Assembly: GCA_019694595.1 (NCBI GenBank)
Contig: JAIBBQ010000031.1
Location: 1-44,309 of the forward strand
DNA: 44,309 bases
From: Myxococcaceae bacterium
GTDB lineage: Bacteria; Myxococcota; Myxococcia; Myxococcales; Myxococcaceae
Direction of reading: 5' to 3'
Shown here: positions 38,769-44,309 of the stretch, piece after piece
How positions within the stretch are numbered: position 1 is the first letter of the stretch
Layout of the letters: each line of letters begins with the position of its first letter
Position numbers and translations under genes: made by a program
Notes under the pieces: generated by a model
What the model was told of the DNA's origin: nothing
Seen by the model: only the letters and a program-made list of their open reading frames with translations
Database searches by the model: none

Positions 38769-39719
38769 CTACTTCTTGGCCTGCTTCGACGGGTCGATCT
38801 CCTCTTCGGAGCGGACCGAGTCGGTGGCGCCCTTCCACTCGGCGCCGGCGCGCAGCTTCCACTCCGCCGGCACGTCGAGCTTCCAGTTGTAGCTGGTGTT
38901 GATGTCGCCGCCGGTCGGCGAGCGCGACTGGATCGAGAAGGTGATGTCCGCCGTCTTCACCGCGGCCGGCTTGCCCTTCTCCTGGGGCACCTCGGCGGGG
39001 ATGAGGTCGACGTCGTAGTGGCCGAGCAGCACGCCGGGCGGGAACCACTTCACGTAGCGCTCGGGCCAGTCGATGCGGCTCGACGGGTCGCCGTCGGCGT
39101 TCATCTCGCCCAGGAGCTTCCCCTTCTCGTCGAGCAGCTTCCAGTTGATGTGGAAGGCGGCGGTCGCGGTGACGCGCTTGACCCCGCGCTCGTCGGTGCG
39201 CTCCTGGCGCGGCAGCCCCCAGACGACGATCTGGTAGCGGATCTTCTGTTCCCCGCCGGACATCACCGGGTTGGTGGAGACGAGGTCCCAGCGAATGCCC
39301 TTGTCGGTGGCGGTCCACATGGGCTCGTAGTTGCCGCCCTGGAACGCGTCGAAGGTCTTGCGCACGTACTCGTACGCCGCCTTCTTCTCGTCGGCGCGGT
39401 CGCCGCCCTTGCCCTTCTTCTCCCGCTCCGCGAGCTCGTCGAGGTACTCGTCGAACTTCTTGCTGCCGCCGTACTTGTTGAGGTGCTCGTTGACGTCCTT
39501 GAAGTACCAGCGGAGGAAGTCGGTGACCTCGCTCTTGTACGCCTTCTCGTCGGGGATGTTGCGAATCCACGGCACGCGCTCGAGGTACTCGGCCTTGATG
39601 CGGGCCGCGCTCAGCTCACGCGCCGACTCCACCGACTTGGCGTCGTACTTGTTGTAGGCGAACGCGATGCCGCCGATGACGAACCCGATCGCGATGATGA
39701 CGCCGAAATACCGAGTCAT
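38769..39719 (-). CDS. membrane-anchored hypothetical protein (316 aa)
   Basis: A 316-residue protein with one N-terminal membrane segment (MTRYFGVIIAIGFVIGGIAFAY) and a large soluble part, probably facing the periplasm. The soluble part is rich in Lys, Glu and Trp. I recognise no family. AAAGGAG lies upstream of the ATG at 39719, so the start is reliable, although the frame is open to 39956. It is divergent from the YkgJ-type gene and convergent with the HtrA-like gene, with a 5-bp gap. Confidence 0.72.
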   Translation of the reverse strand: MTRYFGVIIAIGFVIGGIAFAYNKYDAKSVESARELSAARIKAEYLERVPWIRNIPDEKAYKSEVTDFLRWYFKDVNEHLNKYGGSKKFDEYLDELAEREKKGKGGDRADEKKAAYEYVRKTFDAFQGGNYEPMWTATDKGIRWDLVSTNPVMSGGEQKIRYQIVVWGLPRQERTDERGVKRVTATAAFHINWKLLDEKGKLLGEMNADGDPSSRIDWPERYVKWFPPGVLLGHYDVDLIPAEVPQEKGKPAAVKTADITFSIQSRSPTGGDINTSYNWKLDVPAEWKLRAGAEWKGATDSVRSEEEIDPSKQAKK

Positions 39720-39752
39720 GGAGAAGCTGGCTCCTTTGGAAAAGGTGCGCAA

Positions 39753-40130
39753 TTGTGGCCGAATTCGGGTCTGCGGGCCACACACGCTTTGACGATCTAC
39801 GACTGTCAGACCTGCGGGGCCTGCTGTTGCAACCGGCAGGAGAACCGGCTGGAGCACTTCCACGACTACGTGCAGGTGTTCGCCGAGGACGCCCTCCAGG
39901 CCCACCCCAAGCTCCTGGTCCGCCTGGCGAGGCAGAACAAGGAGCGCCAGTGGCACCTGAAGCTCAAGCCCGACGGGTCGTGCGTCGCCCTCGACGGGGA
40001 AGTGGGCCAGTCGGTGGGCTGCACCATCTACGAGCTGCGCCCCCAGGTCTGCAAGAACGTGCAGCCGGGCGATTCCGAGTGCCTGACCGCCCGGCGCGAG
40101 CGGGGCCTGAGCGTCGAGCCCACGGGCTGA
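39753..40130 (+). CDS. YkgJ-family Cys-cluster protein
   Basis: A ~125-residue protein with the Cys-cluster pattern of the YkgJ (UPF0153) family: CQTCGACCC near the start, CTIYELRPQVCKN further on. These proteins bind a metal or iron-sulfur-like centre; some act in methylation or maturation, but the role is not established. The start is uncertain. TTG at 39753 has AAAGG 7 bp upstream and is my choice; TTG at 39789 (TIYDCQTCG) is an alternative and has no Shine-Dalgarno. It is 33 bp from the divergent membrane-anchored gene and 59 bp before the SDR-fold gene. Confidence 0.75.
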   Translation: MWPNSGLRATHALTIYDCQTCGACCCNRQENRLEHFHDYVQVFAEDALQAHPKLLVRLARQNKERQWHLKLKPDGSCVALDGEVGQSVGCTIYELRPQVCKNVQPGDSECLTARRERGLSVEPTG

Positions 40131-40189
40131 CCCGGAAGCCGCCCGGGGGCTCGCCCGCGCGTCAGGACTTCGGCTAAGGGGCCTCGCCC

Positions 40190-41734
40190 ATGGACGGTGA
40201 CGTCAGCCAGGCGCCGGTGCCGCTCGACCTCGACGAGGTCCGCCGCGCGACCGCGCTGCTGGAGTCGATCGTGGCCGATCGTACCTGCCTGCTGCCCCTG
40301 CCCGACGACGTGCGGGTGGCGCTGCTCACCGCGGCAGGCCAGGTGGCCCAGCCCGACGCCCACACCGAGCGCACCCTGGCGCGGGCGGTGCGCCGCATGC
40401 GCAACCGGGTCAAGCGCGACCACGACAAGGCGCTGCGGGCGCAGACCGAGATCCGCGCCCTGCGGCGGGAAACCGTCTTCAGCGCGCCCCTGCTGCCGGC
40501 CACCCAGAAGCCGCTGCCGGAACCCGAAGGGCCGCTGCTCGAGAACCCCCGCCACTGCTACGTCTGCAAGGTCGAGTACCGCAAGCTGCACCGCTTCTAC
40601 GACGCGATGTGCTGGTCGTGCGGCGAGCAGAACTACCTGAAGCGCTTCCCCAGCGCCGACCTGCGGGGCCGCACCGCCCTGCTCACCGGCGGCCGGGTGA
40701 AGATCGGCTACCAGGCGTCGCTGATGCTCCTGCGCAGCGGCTGCCGGGTGATCGTCACCACCCGCTTTCCCCAGGACGCCGCCCAGCGGTACGTGCGGGA
40801 GCCCGACTTCGCGGCCTTCTCAGGCCGCCTGCAGATCCACGGGCTCGACCTGCGCCACGCGCCCTCGGTGGAGCTCTTCGCCCGCTACCTGCTGTCGACC
40901 GAGGAGAAGCTCGACTTCCTGGTGAACAACGCCGCGCAGACGGTGCGCCGGCCTCCGGGCTGGTACGGGCATCTCCTGCCGGTCGAGCAGGCCCCGCGCC
41001 ACAGCCTGCCGCCCGCGGCCCAGCGCCTGCTCGACGGCCACGTGCGCTGCCTCGAGTCGCTCGGCGCTCCGGTGGAGCACGACGGGGCGCTGGTGCCCAC
41101 GTGGCGCTCGGGCGACAAGGCCCTGGGCATCCACTCGTCGGCCGCGCTGTCGCTGGTGCCGTACGCGCTGGAGCAGGAAGGCGACGTGCACGCGCTGTAC
41201 CCCAAGGGGCAGCTCGACGCCGACCTGCAGCAGGTCGACCTGCGCCCCACCAACAGCTGGCGCCTGCCGCTGGCCGAGGTGGCGACGGCGGAGATGCTCG
41301 AGGTCCACCTGGTGAACGCGGTGGCCCCCTTCATCCTCTGCGGGAAGCTCAAGCCGCTCCTGCTCAAGGACCGCTCGCGGCCCCGCCAGGTGGTCAACGT
41401 GTCGGCGATGGAAGGCTCGTTCTCGCGCCACACCAAGACCGACAAGCACCCGCACACCAACATGGCGAAGGCCGCGCTCAACATGCTGACGCTGACCTCG
41501 GCGCCGGACTACCTGAAGGACGGCATCCACATGAACGCCGTGGACACCGGCTGGGTCACCGACGAGGACCCGCACGTGCACGCCTCGCGCAAGAAGGACG
41601 AGCTCGACTGGCAGCCGCCGCTGGACATCGTCGACGGCGCCGCGCGCGTGGTGGACCCGATCTTCCTCGCGGAGACCGGCGGCCCGCTCTACTCGGGCAA
41701 GTTCCTCAAGGACTACGAAGTCACCGAGTGGTGA
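40190..41734 (+). CDS. SDR-fold protein with N-terminal zinc-binding motif and no catalytic tyrosine
   Basis: A 514-residue protein. Residues 1-115 form a helical, basic extension; Cys123, 126, 141 and 144 (CYVC...CWSC) look like a zinc knuckle; the Rossmann fold follows from about 158 (RTALLTGGRVKIGYQ). NNAAQ at 246-250 and NVSAMEG (Ser405) are SDR marks, but the YxxxK motif reads TNMAK: Thr423 replaces the catalytic Tyr while Lys427 stays. The family's usual length is about 250, so this is roughly twice as long. It may bind NAD(P) without SDR chemistry. Its stop is 9 bp from the uridine kinase stop. Confidence 0.78.
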   Translation: MDGDVSQAPVPLDLDEVRRATALLESIVADRTCLLPLPDDVRVALLTAAGQVAQPDAHTERTLARAVRRMRNRVKRDHDKALRAQTEIRALRRETVFSAPLLPATQKPLPEPEGPLLENPRHCYVCKVEYRKLHRFYDAMCWSCGEQNYLKRFPSADLRGRTALLTGGRVKIGYQASLMLLRSGCRVIVTTRFPQDAAQRYVREPDFAAFSGRLQIHGLDLRHAPSVELFARYLLSTEEKLDFLVNNAAQTVRRPPGWYGHLLPVEQAPRHSLPPAAQRLLDGHVRCLESLGAPVEHDGALVPTWRSGDKALGIHSSAALSLVPYALEQEGDVHALYPKGQLDADLQQVDLRPTNSWRLPLAEVATAEMLEVHLVNAVAPFILCGKLKPLLLKDRSRPRQVVNVSAMEGSFSRHTKTDKHPHTNMAKAALNMLTLTSAPDYLKDGIHMNAVDTGWVTDEDPHVHASRKKDELDWQPPLDIVDGAARVVDPIFLAETGGPLYSGKFLKDYEVTEW

Positions 41735-41743
41735 GCCGTCGGC

Positions 41744-42370
41744 TCAGCGCATGCGCTGCATGCGCGCGCGCAGGGCGCCCACCAGCATGTCGATGGCGGT
41801 GTCGTTGTTGCCGCCGTGGGGCACGATGATGTCCGCCCAGCGCTTCGACGGTTCCACGAAGCCCATGTGCATCGGGCGCACGTGGCGGAAGTACTGGCTC
41901 ACCACGTGATCGAAGTCGCGGCCCCGTTCCTTGATGTCGCGAGTGAGGCGGCGAATGATCCGCACGTCGTCCTCGGTCTCCACGAAGATCCGCAGGTCGA
42001 GCTGGCGGCGCACCTGTTCCATGTGCAGCACCAGGATGCCTTCGATGAGGATGATGTCCGCCGGGTTGACGGTGACGGTGCGCGGTTCCCGCGTCGAGGT
42101 GACGAAGTTGTAGACCGGCTTCTCGACCGCGCTGCCCGCCTTGAGCTGCTTCAGGTGCTCCACCAGCAGGTCGGTGTCGAAGGCGTCGGGGTGGTCGAAG
42201 TTCACCTCGCGCCGGTCTTCCAGCGTCATGCCGGTGAGGTCGCGGTAGTACGAGTCCTGATCGACGAAGGCCACCCGTGACGGGCTGAGCGCCTCGTGCA
42301 CCTTGCGGGCGACGGTGGTCTTGCCGGACGCGGTTCCACCCGCGATCCCCACGACGAGCGAGGTCGACAT
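41744..42370 (-). CDS. udk: uridine kinase
   Basis: A 208-residue uridine kinase that makes UMP/CMP from uridine/cytidine in pyrimidine salvage. The P-loop is GIAGGTASGKTT at 8-19. The rest fits the Udk family: DQDSYYRDLTGM, NFDHPDAFDTDLL and FVETEDDVRIIRRLTRDIKERG, with EGILVLH for the nucleoside-binding loop. It lies 37 bp after the MBL-fold gene and could be the last gene of that run, though no functional link with cyclic nucleotides is established. Confidence 0.95.
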   Translation of the reverse strand: MSTSLVVGIAGGTASGKTTVARKVHEALSPSRVAFVDQDSYYRDLTGMTLEDRREVNFDHPDAFDTDLLVEHLKQLKAGSAVEKPVYNFVTSTREPRTVTVNPADIILIEGILVLHMEQVRRQLDLRIFVETEDDVRIIRRLTRDIKERGRDFDHVVSQYFRHVRPMHMGFVEPSKRWADIIVPHGGNNDTAIDMLVGALRARMQRMR

Positions 42371-42407
42371 TGCTGCGCCGCCATACCACGGCCGGCGCGG
42401 CTGGGAA

Positions 42408-43166
42408 CTACAGCTCGAACTCGTCGCCCAGCTCGAGCACCCGGACCGGCAGGTGCCGCACGGCCTGCTTGAGCTCGTGCACGAAGGCCGGCTTCAGGTG
42501 GTACAGCAGGACCTCGCAGCCGTTGCGGGCGGTGAACTTGTCGAGTTCCTTGGCGAGCGTCTTCGGCGTCAGGTGCCCCGAGAGGTCGGCCAGCCACTGC
42601 TGGGAATCGGGGAACGACAGCTCGAGCAGCAGCGCCTTCAGGTTCTTGGTCTGGTTGAGCAGCTTCCAGAGCTTCTCGGTGGGGCCGGTGTCGCCGCTCA
42701 TCGCCAGCGCCGACTTGCCGTCGCTCAGCACGTAGCCGCACGACTCCACCGGGTGGGTGACCTCGACCGAGCGCACCTCGTACTTGCCGACCTTCACCTT
42801 GGCGCCGGCCTTGAACGGCCGCAGCTTGAGCACGGGGTGCTTCTTGTCCGGGATGACGGTGAAGTCCGGCCAGAGCACGTCGTTGAACATGTTCTCGCGC
42901 AGGGTGTCGATGCACTCCTTCGAGGAGTGCACGGTGACCGGGGCCTTGCGGCGGCCGACGATGAGATCCGCCATCAGCGGCAGATCCTTCACGTGGTCGA
43001 AGTGGCTGTGGGTGAGCAGCACGTCGTCGACGTCGCAGAGCGCGTCGAGATCGAGCGTCGAGGTCAGCGCCCCGGCGTCGAGTGCCAGGCGATCGTCGAC
43101 CAGGAAGCAGGTGCTCCGGCAGCCGGGGAGCTCGCCGCCGTGACAGCCCAGGACCTTGAGCTTCAC
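42408..43166 (-). CDS. metallo-beta-lactamase-fold protein, class II cyclic-nucleotide phosphodiesterase-like
   Basis: A 252-residue MBL-fold hydrolase. The HxHxDH metal motif is THSHFDHVKD, near the N-terminus after GCHGGELPGCRSTCFLVDD. Further His/Asp ligands lie in SVEVTHPVESCGYV and AMSGDTGPTEK. Its overall pattern resembles class II cAMP/cGMP phosphodiesterases, though the strict class signature is not fully matched. Its start is separated by 1 bp from the stop of the Crp-type receptor gene. Together they suggest local breakdown of the cyclic nucleotide that the receptor senses. Other MBL hydrolases remain possible. Confidence 0.8.
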   Translation of the reverse strand: MKLKVLGCHGGELPGCRSTCFLVDDRLALDAGALTSTLDLDALCDVDDVLLTHSHFDHVKDLPLMADLIVGRRKAPVTVHSSKECIDTLRENMFNDVLWPDFTVIPDKKHPVLKLRPFKAGAKVKVGKYEVRSVEVTHPVESCGYVLSDGKSALAMSGDTGPTEKLWKLLNQTKNLKALLLELSFPDSQQWLADLSGHLTPKTLAKELDKFTARNGCEVLLYHLKPAFVHELKQAVRHLPVRVLELGDEFEL

Positions 43167-43167
43167 G

Positions 43168-43818
43168 TCACAGGTCCCCGAACCGCCACTTCATCTCGAG
43201 GTAGCGCAGGAAGTCGAAGAGCCGGGCGGTGTCGCGGATGGTGAGGCGGTCGCCCTGCACGTCGACCAGCCCCGAGCGCTCGAGGCGGTGCACCATGAAG
43301 CGAATGGCCGGCTCGCCGACGGCGAGCTCTCGCGGCAGATCCTTCACCGGGAAATCGACCTCCACGCCCTCTTCTCCCGCCCTGCCCTTGGTCTGGCAGA
43401 GGTGGAGGATGTGGTGAATGACCCGGCTCGACGGATCGTTCAGCAGCAGGTTCTCGATCTGGGCGTCGGCGTCGGACAGGCGCTCCGCGAGCTTCTTGAT
43501 CATGCGGACCGCGATCTCCGAGTTGCCCCGGATCATGCCTTCGAAGGTGCGGGGGTCGATCACCAGCACGCGGGCGTCCTCTTCCACCACCGCCGACGCG
43601 TTGCGCGGCTTGTTGGAGATGATCGCCATTTCCCCGAAGAACTCGCCGGGGCCCAGCACCGCGAGCACCTTCTCGACGTCGCGCACCTTCTTGGCGATGG
43701 CCACCTTGCCCGACTGGAGAACGAACATCTCCTTGCCGAGCTCGCCTTCGCGGAACAGCACGGTGCCCTTGGGGAGCTCCTTGCCGAACTTCTGGAAAAG
43801 CGTCTGTTCGGCGCTCAT
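43168..43818 (-). CDS. Crp/Fnr-type cyclic-nucleotide-binding protein
   Basis: A 216-residue protein with an N-terminal cyclic-nucleotide-binding beta-barrel (about 8-115) and a C-terminal winged helix (about 140-205). The phosphate-binding cassette is FFGEMAIISNKPRNASA: Glu63 and Arg72 are the residues that hold the ribose and phosphate. In the C-terminal domain KDLPRELAVGEPAIRFMVHRLERS corresponds to the HTH, although the recognition helix is not standard. I start it at 43818 (MSAEQTLFQK). It is likely a transcriptional regulator responding to cAMP or cGMP, with the cyclase and phosphodiesterase genes as neighbours. Confidence 0.88.
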   Translation of the reverse strand: MSAEQTLFQKFGKELPKGTVLFREGELGKEMFVLQSGKVAIAKKVRDVEKVLAVLGPGEFFGEMAIISNKPRNASAVVEEDARVLVIDPRTFEGMIRGNSEIAVRMIKKLAERLSDADAQIENLLLNDPSSRVIHHILHLCQTKGRAGEEGVEVDFPVKDLPRELAVGEPAIRFMVHRLERSGLVDVQGDRLTIRDTARLFDFLRYLEMKWRFGDL

Positions 43819-43901
43819 CGGATGCCTCGGAGAAAACAACCTCGCTCGGATGCGGTCAAGGAATCGTCACCGTGGCATGCCCGGGCACGCCTTGGGGGGC
43901 C

Positions 43902-44309
43902 TTACTTGGAGGTGGCGGTATACACCCCGTCCCACCCCGGGCCGGGGGGCGCGGTGCGGAAGTGCTCGATCTCTTCCAGGTAGCGCCGGCTGGGGCCGTC
44001 TTCACCCCAGAGCGCGAGCGCGGCCTCGAACTTCTGCTGCGCGGTGTCCCACTGCTGCTCGGTGTAGGCGTCGAGGGCGCCCTCGAAGGCGGCGATGGCC
44101 TCGGCTTCCTTCCCCACCGGGGTGCCGATGCCGCGCAGCTCGAAGATCTTCACCGGCTTGCGCTTGCCCTTGACCCGCACCGCGCCCAGGCGCCGGCAGA
44201 TCACCTGTCCCTGCACCTGCGCGTAGGTGCCTTCGCTGAAGATGATGCGGGTCTCGTATTCCTTGTTGGTGCCTTCGAGGCGGGACCCCAGGTTCACCGC
44301 GTCGCCCAT
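43902..44309 (-). CDS. class III adenylate/guanylate cyclase, C-terminal part (5' end outside window)
   Basis: The last ~135 codons of a class III nucleotide cyclase running off the right edge. GDAVNLGSRLEGTNKEY is the typical end of the catalytic domain (the Asn and Arg of NLxSR are transition-state residues). A short basic stretch (RVKGKRKPVKIFEL) and a helical TPR-like tail (AIAAFEGALDAYTEQQWDTAQQKFEAALALW) follow. The Met at the window edge is internal to the family motif, so the gene starts outside. The substrate (ATP or GTP) cannot be told from this part. It is 83 bp upstream of the Crp-type gene. Confidence 0.88.
   Translation of the reverse strand: MGDAVNLGSRLEGTNKEYETRIIFSEGTYAQVQGQVICRRLGAVRVKGKRKPVKIFELRGIGTPVGKEAEAIAAFEGALDAYTEQQWDTAQQKFEAALALWGEDGPSRRYLEEIEHFRTAPPGPGWDGVYTATSK

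Overview
This 44.3-kb window comes from a very GC-rich chromosome that is almost fully coding. It looks like a member of the Myxococcota (myxobacteria, formerly Deltaproteobacteria). The pointers are Ser/Thr kinases and a pseudokinase, FHA-domain sigma-54 activators, many small lipoproteins, an Asp-Ala-Gly repeat tail, and a bacterial microcompartment (BMC) gene set whose proteins and gene order resemble, from memory, those of Haliangium ochraceum. I see no insertion sequence, phage, integron, CRISPR array or tRNA/rRNA gene, so the region reads as stable chromosome.

Layout. 1-2.1 kb: end of a DUF2520 protein, rpoZ, and a class III aminotransferase. 2.1-5.6 kb (minus): a compact four-gene unit of two uncharacterised proteins, a NUDIX hydrolase and a membrane-anchored pseudokinase. 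5.6-7.9 kb: the divergent groES-groEL operon, with three CIRCE-type operators and a strong terminator. 8.2-12.2 kb: a lipoprotein and two convergent FHA/AAA+ regulators, one of which has lost the GAFTGA loop. 12.2-16.1 kb: part of an aerobic benzoyl-CoA (box) pathway, with a BoxR/BzdR-like regulator (HTH plus shikimate-kinase-like domain) divergent from boxC-boxB and a pair of near-identical palindromes between them. 16.4-18.4 kb (minus): PHP-domain phosphatase, flippase-like membrane protein and a small membrane protein. 18.5-22.0 kb: a BMC operon (BMC-T, BMC-H, BMC-P, a 65-codon unknown, CoA-acylating aldehyde dehydrogenase, BMC-T) with no visible signature enzyme, probably running on into a beta-helix lipoprotein and a patatin.

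24.7-34.6 kb: CoA-binding protein, YiiX-like permuted NlpC/P60 protein, the minus-strand run accD-folC-grpE-htrA, a zinc-ribbon Ser/Thr kinase divergent from accD, an M24 aminopeptidase and a quinone-oxidoreductase-like protein. 34.7-41.7 kb: a hypothetical, an arginase/agmatinase-family enzyme, a secreted hypothetical divergent from a second HtrA-like protease, a membrane-anchored hypothetical divergent from a YkgJ-type Cys-cluster protein, and an unusual SDR-fold protein. 41.7-44.3 kb (minus): a class III nucleotide cyclase (cut by the window edge), a Crp-type cyclic-nucleotide receptor, a cyclic-nucleotide-phosphodiesterase-like metallo-beta-lactamase-fold protein and uridine kinase; the first three would make a self-contained cyclic-nucleotide circuit.

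The most interesting parts are the BMC operon with its unexplained coupled small gene and missing signature enzyme, the box cluster with its operator pair, the triple CIRCE region, the GAFTGA-less activator beside an intact relative, and the cyclase-receptor-phosphodiesterase set. Functions come from motif reading only; no database search was run.
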